A stretch of 45,995 bases of DNA from Clostridia bacterium (lineage in GTDB: Bacteria > Bacillota > Clostridia > Oscillospirales > Acutalibacteraceae): contig JAKSQO010000023.1 of NCBI GenBank assembly GCA_024404095.1, positions 1-45,995 on the forward strand, written 5' to 3'. Position 1 is the stretch's first letter; each line of letters opens with the position of its first letter. Shown in pieces: positions 34,788-43,200 of the stretch. The notes under the pieces were generated by a model. The model made no database searches. It was not told the DNA's origin and saw only the letters and a list, made by a program, of their open reading frames with translations. The position numbers and the translations under genes were made by a program.

Positions 34788-35781
34788 AATCTGTTCTATT
34801 AACTTTATGCTGACTCAAATTCAGCTTGATTGCAGTGCCTCTGTTAAGCTCTGATTCAGCTGTGATTTTTACGCCGAGATTGTCGCACACTCTTTTGCAC
34901 AGATAAAGTCCGATTCCGCTCGCACTTCTGTCAACTCTGCCGTTAAATCCCGTGTAGCCTTTTTCAAAAATTCTCGGCATATCCTCGGGCGCAATTCCGA
35001 TGCCTGTGTCGGAAATACAGAGATTATTTTCGCTGTCAATATATATTTTCACACTTCCCTCGCGCGTATATTTCAGCGAATTTGAAAGTATCTGTTCAAC
35101 AACAAACGCAAACCACTTTTCATCAGTAACAATATTTCTGCTGAGCGGCTCATACTCGAGCCGTATTTTTTTGCCGATAAAATCAGGCGCGAATTTTCTG
35201 ACTGATTGCTTTATAAGCGTGTCAATGTCACATTCTCTGAAAACATAGTCGGTTGCAGTTGAGTCAAGCCGCAGATATGCAAGCACCATTTCGACATACT
35301 GCTCAATGCGGAATAATTCGGAGCTGAGTCTGCGTGAGAGGGGAGTATCCTCGCTCTGAAGTGAAAGCTTCATAGACGCAATCGGAGTTTTTATCTGATG
35401 TGCCCACACGCTGTAATACTCGGTCATGCTGCGGAATCTTTCTGACGATTTGTTTTCTGACTGTGCGCTCTCACTTTTCAGCAGAAAAATGATTTCCTGA
35501 TAGTCTTTTTCTGTAATCGAGTCAGCTTCGGGCAGTTTGTCAATCATTGCCGAGGTCAGTTTTTTTATTTTTTCAAGGGAATCGTGTTTTTTCTTATACT
35601 TTATAAAATCTGTAATCAGAAATATAATCCCGAAAAATAAACACAGCGCAGTCGGATAAAGCACAGGTGCAATCGGTAGCCTGTAAAGAATGAATGAAGC
35701 AATAAAAATAACCGAAAACAGCAGAAGAATGAGAATGCTTTTAAGCTTTTCTTTAATATATCCCGAAAACAGCTTCATCAT
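34786..35781 (-). CDS. Sensor histidine kinase, BceS-like
   Basis: The product is 331 residues. Two membrane helices near the N-terminus (about residues 14-33 and 36-57) are separated by only a few residues, so it has no real external sensor. That is the intramembrane-sensing layout of BceS-type kinases. The H-box is SVWAHQIKTPIASMKL with His128, the N-box is VEQILSNSLKYT, and the G-boxes read ISDTGIGI and SASGIGLYLCKRV. It would phosphorylate the adjacent response regulator, whose stop overlaps its start by four bases. The signal may be transporter flux or an envelope-active compound. Confidence 0.92.
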   Translation of the reverse strand: MMKLFSGYIKEKLKSILILLLFSVIFIASFILYRLPIAPVLYPTALCLFFGIIFLITDFIKYKKKHDSLEKIKKLTSAMIDKLPEADSITEKDYQEIIFLLKSESAQSENKSSERFRSMTEYYSVWAHQIKTPIASMKLSLQSEDTPLSRRLSSELFRIEQYVEMVLAYLRLDSTATDYVFRECDIDTLIKQSVRKFAPDFIGKKIRLEYEPLSRNIVTDEKWFAFVVEQILSNSLKYTREGSVKIYIDSENNLCISDTGIGIAPEDMPRIFEKGYTGFNGRVDRSASGIGLYLCKRVCDNLGVKITAESELNRGTAIKLNLSQHKVNRTD

Positions 35782-36455
35782 TTCACCTCGATGATATAGC
35801 CGACGCCGAACTTAGTTGAAATAAAATCGGTAAGTCCTGCGTTTTCAAGCTTTTTCCTGAGACGGTTGACATTGACTGAAAGCGTGTTTTCATCAACAAA
35901 GCTGTCTGTTTCCCAGAGGCGTTCCATCAGCTTTTCGCGGCTGACAGTTTTGCCCTTGTTTTCGAGCAGACACAGCAGAATACGGTACTCGTTTTTTGTA
36001 AGCTCAATTTTGTTATCCTCAAAAACAAGTGTATTGTCACCTGTGTTCAGAAAAGCTCCGCGGTGTGAAAGCAGGGGAGATGAAGCAGCGAAATCGTAGC
36101 TTCTGCGCATAAGTGCCTGTACCTTTGCCATAAGTACATTGCCGTCAAAGGGCTTCGCAATAAAATCATCCGCACCCATGTTCATTGCCATAACAATGTT
36201 CATATTGTCCGAGGCGGATGAAACGAATATAACGGGAACGCTCGATATTCTGCGTATTTCACTACACCAATGGTATCCGTTGAAAAACGGAAGGCTGATA
36301 TCGAGGAGAACAATGTGCGGCTGAAACTCGGCAAATTCATCTGTTACTCTGCGGAAATCTTCGCAAAGCTTCACTTCAAAATTCCAGTTTTCGGCAAGCT
36401 CCTTTACCGCTTCGGCAATGCCCGGGTCGTCTTCAACAATAAACAGTTTATACAT
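35778..36455 (-). CDS. OmpR-family response regulator
   Basis: The product is 225 residues. The receiver domain has the acidic pair VEDD, phospho-acceptor Asp52 in VLLDISLP and the Lys in FIAKPFDG. The C-terminal winged helix reads ELTKNEYRILLCLLENKG, then RLWETDSFVDENTLSVNVNR and FGVGYIIEVK. It pairs with the kinase that follows. It starts 9 bases after the ABC permease stop, so it appears to be part of the transporter operon. Confidence 0.95.
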   Translation of the reverse strand: MYKLFIVEDDPGIAEAVKELAENWNFEVKLCEDFRRVTDEFAEFQPHIVLLDISLPFFNGYHWCSEIRRISSVPVIFVSSASDNMNIVMAMNMGADDFIAKPFDGNVLMAKVQALMRRSYDFAASSPLLSHRGAFLNTGDNTLVFEDNKIELTKNEYRILLCLLENKGKTVSREKLMERLWETDSFVDENTLSVNVNRLRKKLENAGLTDFISTKFGVGYIIEVK

Positions 36456-36464
36456 ATTTTTTCC

Positions 36465-38075
36465 TTACAGCTCGGCAAAAATTTTTGTACCCTTGGTCTT
36501 AAGCCATCCGTTAATAAATCGGGATGTGAGAGCCAAAACTACAACAACGCCGATAAGATAATATCTCGGCTCAATGATATCTCTTGTAAGATAGGCGATA
36601 AAGCCGAAAACAATTGAAATCAACCATCCGCCGAAGAGAGCAACCACAACGCTCATTCCCTGCTTTACGGGGACTGTTTCATTTGTCCACACAAGATTGG
36701 GCTTGAGCAGGTTCATAAACAGACCGAAGGATGAGCTGAAAAGAACAAAAGAAAGTGCAAAAGCGTTCATCAGTACAATTATATAAGTATCAGCACCGAC
36801 AACGAAGCCGAGTGCTGTTGCCGAAATAACAGCAGGTGCTGCGTTGAGATAGAGGTGCATTTTCTGCTTTGCCTGAAGAATATCCCACGGGTCAATCGGC
36901 ATAGACTGAAGAATCCATATGGTTTTGCCCTCAAGTGATATTGACGGTGCGGTAATCGCATTCATCGAAAGCATCATGCAGATAACGCAGACGGCAAAAA
37001 TCGGCAGAAGTCCCATCAGCTCAGGGAACATATTTGTTCCGACTTCGATAAGCTCGCGTGCATCCTTCATTTTTATAAGAGCGGCAACTGACAGCACGGG
37101 CAGAATAATTATTCCGAGACCTGTGTTGAGCATATAAGTCGGACTGCCGAGAAAACGCTTGAATTCCTTTTTGAGCAGAGCCGAGCCTGCGCTCGAAGTT
37201 TTAATGCTTTTGCTTTCATTATATACTGTTTTCTTTTCAGCCTGCTTAGTAGTAACAATTTTAATAAAGCTCTTTGAAAGAATGAAATATGTCAGCGCGA
37301 AGACAACGGCGATTGCAATGATAGTGGCAAGCATCGGTATAGCCTCACCGACAGCGGCACGGCCGAAAATGTAAACAGGGTAGGCTTTTCTTACAGAATC
37401 TCCGACGTGCTGAGCATTGCCGACGATGTTCTGAAGAAATGTGTTGAATTTAAAATAGAAGAAGTAATATGCGCCGAGAAAAATAACGGAAATCAACACA
37501 GTTATAATGCTCTTGTTTTTCAGCTTTGAAGAAATCAGCGCAATGACCCAGCCGAGAACACAGATGAGCGAGAGCACCAGAAAGCCTAAAATGAAAACAA
37601 GGAGGAAGGGAAAAAGCACGTTGAGCACGGTCAGCGGCTTTTTGACCCAGTAGCAAATAATTGCAGGAACAAACACGATCGCTTCGTACAGCAGTCCCAT
37701 AGCATAAACTCCGACCATACGTGCAAAAAGAATCAGCGACGGCGGAATCGGCATGGAGAGCAGCAGCTCGTTGTCTTTGGCGTGATAAAGTCCTGCGTAT
37801 GTATTAAACACACCGCCGAAAACGCCGAGGAAAAGTGCCATAAGCCCCATAATTGCAAAGTAGAGCCAGTCAAGCTTCAGCGCGATAAAAGTATCGGCAA
37901 GAAGAGACCCCATTCCGTAGAACGAAAAACCTATTCCTATAAAAAGCAGAACAAAAAGAACAATCATTCCTATGGTTCCGCCCTTTGAGCGGTTTTTGCC
38001 AGTTTTACGGTTTTGAAAATAGAACGTATTCAGTTCAAGAAACTGTTTTTTCAGTAAAGCCTTAAGCATTATCAA
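36465..38075 (-). CDS. ABC-2 type exporter permease
   Basis: The product is 536 residues with about 12 hydrophobic segments in two halves joined by a soluble loop (about 270-300). It has FNTYAGLYHAKDNELLLSMP, a conserved-looking cytoplasmic motif in the first half, and ITAPSISLEGKTIWILQSMP in the second, so it looks like an internally duplicated permease of the YhaP/ABC-2 class. The ATP-binding protein gene overlaps its start by four bases and supplies the energy subunit. The substrate is unknown. Confidence 0.85.
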   Translation of the reverse strand: MIMLKALLKKQFLELNTFYFQNRKTGKNRSKGGTIGMIVLFVLLFIGIGFSFYGMGSLLADTFIALKLDWLYFAIMGLMALFLGVFGGVFNTYAGLYHAKDNELLLSMPIPPSLILFARMVGVYAMGLLYEAIVFVPAIICYWVKKPLTVLNVLFPFLLVFILGFLVLSLICVLGWVIALISSKLKNKSIITVLISVIFLGAYYFFYFKFNTFLQNIVGNAQHVGDSVRKAYPVYIFGRAAVGEAIPMLATIIAIAVVFALTYFILSKSFIKIVTTKQAEKKTVYNESKSIKTSSAGSALLKKEFKRFLGSPTYMLNTGLGIIILPVLSVAALIKMKDARELIEVGTNMFPELMGLLPIFAVCVICMMLSMNAITAPSISLEGKTIWILQSMPIDPWDILQAKQKMHLYLNAAPAVISATALGFVVGADTYIIVLMNAFALSFVLFSSSFGLFMNLLKPNLVWTNETVPVKQGMSVVVALFGGWLISIVFGFIAYLTRDIIEPRYYLIGVVVVLALTSRFINGWLKTKGTKIFAEL

Positions 38076-38776
38076 CCCTCCAGTTCAAGGAAAGCGGATT
38101 CAAGACTTTCGTCACCCTTGACTTCATCCATTGTGCCGCATCTGATGAGCTTGCCGCCTTTTATGATTGCAACCTTGTCGCAGAGCTTCTCGGCAACCTC
38201 AAGCACGTGAGTTGAGAAGAAAATCGCACCGCCGTTGTCGCAGATTTCACGCATTATGCCTTTCAGAAGATGAGAAGCCTTGGGGTCAAGACCGACAAAC
38301 GGTTCATCCATAATTACGAGCTTCGGCTTGTGAATAAGTGCGGAAATAAGAGCTAATTTCTGCTTCATACCGTGTGAAAATGAAGAAATCGGCTGAGCGA
38401 GGTCATTGCGTATTTCAAAAATGTCAGCGTACTTGTGTATCAGCTCAGTTCTTTCATCGGCAGGCACATTGAAGATATCCGCAACAAAATTCAGATACTG
38501 TATCGCCGTCATAAAATCGTACAGGTCGGGATTGTCGGGGATGTAAGCGAAATTCTTTTTGCACTCAATCGGGTTATCCTTTATTGAAATACCGTCAATA
38601 AGAATTTCACCCTCGTCAAAATTGAGTATGCCGACAACGCTTTTGAGCGTAGTGGTTTTACCTGCGCCGTTGTGACCGATGAAGCCGTAAATTTCACCGG
38701 GCTTAATGTGAAGAGAAAGATTGTCAACGGCTTTTTTCTCTCCGAAAGATTTTGAAAGATTAGTAATTTTAAGCAT
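38072..38776 (-). CDS. ABC transporter ATP-binding protein
   Basis: The product is 234 residues with Walker A GHNGAGKTTTLK, a Q-loop region near AYIPDNPDLYDF, the signature SFSHGMKQKLALISAL, Walker B PKLVIMDEPFVGLDP and the H-loop FFSTHVLEVAE. It fits ATPases that pair with ABC-2 exporters (CcmA/YhaQ-like). It overlaps the upstream small membrane protein by eight bases and the permease by four. Confidence 0.94.
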   Translation of the reverse strand: MLKITNLSKSFGEKKAVDNLSLHIKPGEIYGFIGHNGAGKTTTLKSVVGILNFDEGEILIDGISIKDNPIECKKNFAYIPDNPDLYDFMTAIQYLNFVADIFNVPADERTELIHKYADIFEIRNDLAQPISSFSHGMKQKLALISALIHKPKLVIMDEPFVGLDPKASHLLKGIMREICDNGGAIFFSTHVLEVAEKLCDKVAIIKGGKLIRCGTMDEVKGDESLESAFLELEG

Positions 38777-39317
38777 GTCTGTTCTCCTTTACTTCTGCAC
38801 CGTATTTGAATATGATTGACATTATAATAAACATAATACCAACTGAAACCGAGCCGCCGTTGTCGACGTTAAGATCGCATGAAGCGCTCATCAGATTACA
38901 GATGACAGTTGATACGATTTCCGCCAGAATGTATGAGCCGAGAGGAAGAGCAATGGCAAAAATGCCGAGTCTTTTCATCTCGTTTGCGCCCTCAAAAGTG
39001 AACGGTGTTCCGACGATAAGCTCATTTTCAAAGTATTTCTGACTTAATCGGCACAGTATGGCATCAGCGGCGGTGATAATGAAGCCTGCTGAAAGCTTAG
39101 CCATAAGTGCGCCCTTTGAGAGATTTTCCGCATTGTCAATAAATCCGTGAATATTAACATCACCGAAATGTGCGACAACCGAATCAAATCCGATAATCAC
39201 GCTGATATAAGCCGCAAGACAAAGGATTGAGCTGACTGTGAAGAGTGCAAAGAATACTTTTGAAAGTATTCGAGCAATGCTTGAGATTTTTTGAATGGTT
39301 TTCAATGTTTTTGGCAT
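38769..39317 (-). CDS. Four-helix membrane protein, DUF2975-like
   Basis: The product is 182 residues with four hydrophobic segments (about 20-42, 72-88, 113-135, 152-170) and a closing IMSIIFKYGAEVKEN motif. That ending recalls DUF2975-type proteins, often encoded beside small regulators, but the match is from memory. It starts two bases after the TetR stop and may be an accessory subunit of the exporter. Confidence 0.65.
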   Translation of the reverse strand: MPKTLKTIQKISSIARILSKVFFALFTVSSILCLAAYISVIIGFDSVVAHFGDVNIHGFIDNAENLSKGALMAKLSAGFIITAADAILCRLSQKYFENELIVGTPFTFEGANEMKRLGIFAIALPLGSYILAEIVSTVICNLMSASCDLNVDNGGSVSVGIMFIIMSIIFKYGAEVKENRHA

Positions 39318-39319
39318 AA

Positions 39320-39982
39320 TTAAACTCCTTCTTTATTGAAGCCGGGAAAAACGCCGGCCATTTTTTTTGCTTCGGGAGAACCTCTGAGGGCAGGGGATGA
39401 ATTTATCATATTGCCGATATTGTTTTTTATTAACATCATTCCGCCGGCGAAGCACTGACCGAGGATAGAGGCTATTTCCTCATCTGTAAATGTGCAGTAT
39501 TTTGTGGCGCACATGACACAGATACCGTAAGTATGAATCCATAGATTATTGAAAAGCGAATAAATCTGTTTTTCGTCCGTCTGATAGTCCTTTTGAAGAT
39601 ACTTCATATCGGTTGTGAAATTTTTCATGCACTTTGACATAAGCTCCTGAAAGTCAATTGGGTTCTTACCGCTCATGAACAGGTCCTGAAAAAGCTTCGG
39701 TTCGTTCTGTGCGAATTTAACCATCTGCATACCTCGCATTTTAAATGCAGGGACATAGTTGTCGGCAACCTTGAGATAATCGGAAAACATGGACTGCGCT
39801 TTTTCGGTGACAGCCTGCTGAAGCTCCTCCATGCCTGCGAAAAATGTAAAAATCGGGCGTGACGAGCATCCGAGCTTTTCGCCGACATCCCGAGCCTTGA
39901 CGGAGGTGATACCCGAGGTTCGTGCGATTTCGAGAGCGGCGTCAATGATTTCATCTTTTGTAAATTTAGGTTTTGGCGGCAT
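39320..39982 (-). CDS. TetR/AcrR family transcriptional regulator
   Basis: The product is 220 residues from the ATG at 39982, which has a GGAGGAAT site. The N-terminal helix-turn-helix is clear (FTKDEIIDAALEIARTSG, SVKARDVGEKLGCSSRPIF, then TFFAGMEELQQAV). The rest is a variable helical ligand domain with several cysteines (CVMCATKYC). It is the first gene of the operon and lies behind a promoter with a perfect palindrome over the start site, so self-repression relieved by an exporter substrate is likely. Confidence 0.92.
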   Translation of the reverse strand: MPPKPKFTKDEIIDAALEIARTSGITSVKARDVGEKLGCSSRPIFTFFAGMEELQQAVTEKAQSMFSDYLKVADNYVPAFKMRGMQMVKFAQNEPKLFQDLFMSGKNPIDFQELMSKCMKNFTTDMKYLQKDYQTDEKQIYSLFNNLWIHTYGICVMCATKYCTFTDEEIASILGQCFAGGMMLIKNNIGNMINSSPALRGSPEAKKMAGVFPGFNKEGV

Positions 39983-40009
39983 ATGATTCCTCCTTTGCAA
40001 CATACGTTA

Positions 40010-40055
40010 TGCAACATCTGTTGCACATTATACAGCATTGTTATCTTTTTGTCAA
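40010..40055 (-). promoter_or_regulatory. TetR operon promoter with operator palindrome
   Basis: On the minus strand TTGACA (40055-40050), exactly 17 bases and TATAAT (40032-40027) give a consensus promoter. TGCAACATCTGTTGCA (40010-40025), a perfect 7-2-7 palindrome, covers the expected start site. A partial direct repeat TGCAACAT lies about 14 bases further downstream. This is the classic layout of a TetR operator. Confidence 0.85.
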
Positions 40056-40126
40056 TATTAAATTGAAAAATAAGTTTTGCTAAGCTTAAATAAATATAAA
40101 ACGTAAATTTCGGGCAATTTGCTGAC

Positions 40127-40155
40127 TTGACAGTATTATCAAAATATAGTAATAT
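40127..40155 (+). promoter_or_regulatory. Promoter of the giant surface protein gene
   Basis: A consensus TTGACA (40127-40132), 17 bases and TAATAT (40150-40155) precede the start codon by 64 bases. The leader holds a 9-1-9 AT palindrome at 40169-40187. Confidence 0.75.
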
Positions 40156-40219
40156 TAATATGTGATTTTATATAAAAATTTTATATAGAATTTATTGTTT
40201 TATATTGGAGGTAGTTAAA

Positions 40220-43200
40220 ATGAAAAATTATCTTAAGAAGATGATGAGTATGCTTGTGGTTATATCCATGCTTCTAACCACTTTCTGTTTCTTTGATATA
40301 GGTATACTCAAGTCAGAAGCTTTTTTAGACATTTCACCGCTATCTTCTGCGGGACGTCCGGTTGTTTCATTTACCGTGCCCGAAACAATTTATCTTAAGT
40401 ACGGCTCAACTGCATTTCAGTACTATGTTGACAGCAATGAAAGCGGAAAACTAAGTACTGACCCAGCTAAAACAACCGGACTGATTGTTTTTACAAGTGA
40501 TACACCTTGTTCATCTGTAAAAATCACTCAGAGCGGTGCTTCATCAGTGACTTTTTCCCCGAGCAGTGTGCAAAACGTTTCACGACTTGTTTCGACTATT
40601 ACAAGCGGAACCACAAGTGGAGGATCTGTTATAACGTGGACATGTACCTTTGTATGCAACGGAGAAACGTACGAGACAAAGGCTCATACATATGTTTATT
40701 CTCCTTACGGTGGCGTAATCTCTGTTGGCTCAGCGGGTCATGTTTCCGGTTTATATGATGGATTGTCGACCGCGTTCGGTATGGTTGCAGGAATACATTC
40801 TATTCCGACTTCATCGAACGGGGAGTATGTCAACAGGTTAACTGGTACAGGTGATTCGTTACGTTCACCGCTTATTATTCCTATTGATACAAATGCTGCC
40901 AATTTATCATATCTTCCGAAAGCTTCGGGTATGAATGACAACGGAAATTCACAGTTTGACTCTAATATTTTCTCTGCATCGGACACAACAAAATTGTATG
41001 GTTCAGGTGCAGGTGCAAAATGGTTTTCGGCAGGTAACGGAGACCGAGATGACAATCTGTATGGTTATATTGTTACGGGTAATCTTACTTTTGATTCAAG
41101 CCGTTATACAAATCTGAATCAGATTCCCAATCTTCAATCAATAGGATATTGGTCATATCTGAAAAGAGTTGAACCGTGTTACTGTAATATGGGTGTAAGT
41201 TCTGAAACTCCTACGGCGAATAACACTTCTTCATATACACAGTTTGCTTCATCCGGTGATTATGAAAATGACAGTGATGATACAGAAAACCGATATTTCA
41301 GCTCAAGAATAAATTTTGCAATAAATTCTTCGTCTCAAAATGCTTATATCAGAAACTATTTGTATTTTAAATACAATGCCACTACAATTTCTTTTTATAA
41401 AGATCATTATATCAGATTTGCATTTTATAATAGGATAGCGCTTACACCTGTTGATAAAAGTGCGTTAAGAACAGAATACGATACCGCCAAATCTATTGCA
41501 GTAGAGTCAAGCAATAGCTATGGTACAACTTATTCAATATTTAAGACAAAGCTTGAAGCAGCAGGCAGAGTCCTCGGAAATCCGACTTCTACAGCTTCTC
41601 AGGTTTCAACAGCAAAGTCTGAGCTTACAACAGCACTGACAAGTCTTAAGAATGTTCTTGTGGCAAAAGAAGAAACATATAATTCACCTAAGATTACATT
41701 TTATGTACCCGAGATGATTTATCTTAAGCCGGCATCCGGAACAATGAAAGAATTCCAATACTATGTCGACAGAGAAAATTCGGTTAATTCCTCACTCAGA
41801 ACAGGGTATAATACATCAGGTAATGTATTTTTTAACTGTGCAGGAGCAACAAATATTTCAATCAGCTGTTCCGGTGCAACGGTCAACGGCAAATCGGCGG
41901 GGACTGCGGTGTTCACAAGTGGTACAGGCTCAATCTCAAGCGGTACTCTTTCAACTGCTATTTCTGCCAAGGGTTATTCAACACTTACGTGGACGGCAAC
42001 TTTTACTGTGAACGGAAAAAGCTATACAGCAAAAGCGTATACTGTTTGCTACGCACCTATGACAACTGTTGTTGCGGCTGCTGCAAGGGCGAAAAATACA
42101 AGTGGTAAAGCTAATTTTATGCAGAGCCTTCTTTATGCTTTCGGTATGAATGAATATACAGATAATGGCGGTAAAGATACAAATGCAACTCTTTCAAATG
42201 TATTTATTAACGCAACAACATCCTTAGGTACATTCAATGATACCGGTGTTGAAGGTGCCTTGCTTGCCGCTGCAAGTACGCAAAAAAATGCTAATTATTC
42301 TAATTCAGAAGGTAGTAATAATAATGGAGTTCGAAGTGCATCAGCAACATCTCCTGAAAGCAGAATATATGTTGATACCAGCCGTTATAACAATTTCAAT
42401 CAGATTCCGAACTTTAAATTAGGTTGGCAGGCAACTGATGACGAAGACGACGGCGGAAACAAGTGGTCAGAGGTAAAGATTTCTGTAAATGATAGCAATA
42501 TCGGAGGAAACGGAAATCTTGCATGGGGTACCAAAAGAAATCTTGAGGATTGGCCGGTTGCTCCCACTAAGGTAAGCGGATCGTTGTCATCTTCGACAAC
42601 TTCTTGTAAAATATATTGTTCCGCAATAAGCTGTGACACTAATAGCAATAGCGGTGACAGAGCCGGCAACTATCTGACAATAAATGTATCAGTTACATCA
42701 TACAACAAAGCTACTCTTCGAAATAAGTACAATAACGAGCTTTCACTGAACAGACAGAAGAGCTGGTATACCGATGAATCATGGACAATTTATGAGTCAA
42801 ATATGAAGAACGCCGCAGAGTGTCTGGGTAAGGTTACAACTGTTCCGTCAAGCACCGATTATGTTGTAACTGCTATTAACGCACTTGTACCCAAAAAAGG
42901 AACTGCGACAGTAAAACATATCAACTCAAAAACCAATAAGGTAATTGAAACTGAAACCGAGGAATATGAGTATGGTTCGATGGTAACCGCTGCAAATAAT
43001 TCATACGATGGCTATACCTACAATAACAGCTGGAAACGCACAACGGATAACAAAACAGGAACCGGCTCAGGTGAAAGTATCTCATATATTGAACAGGCAT
43101 CAGTAACATGGGAGTTCTACTATACTCCCCAGGAGTTTACAGTAATATATGACCCGAAGGGTGGTACTTTCAATAATACTAAAGAGCGAAGCTCAAATAT

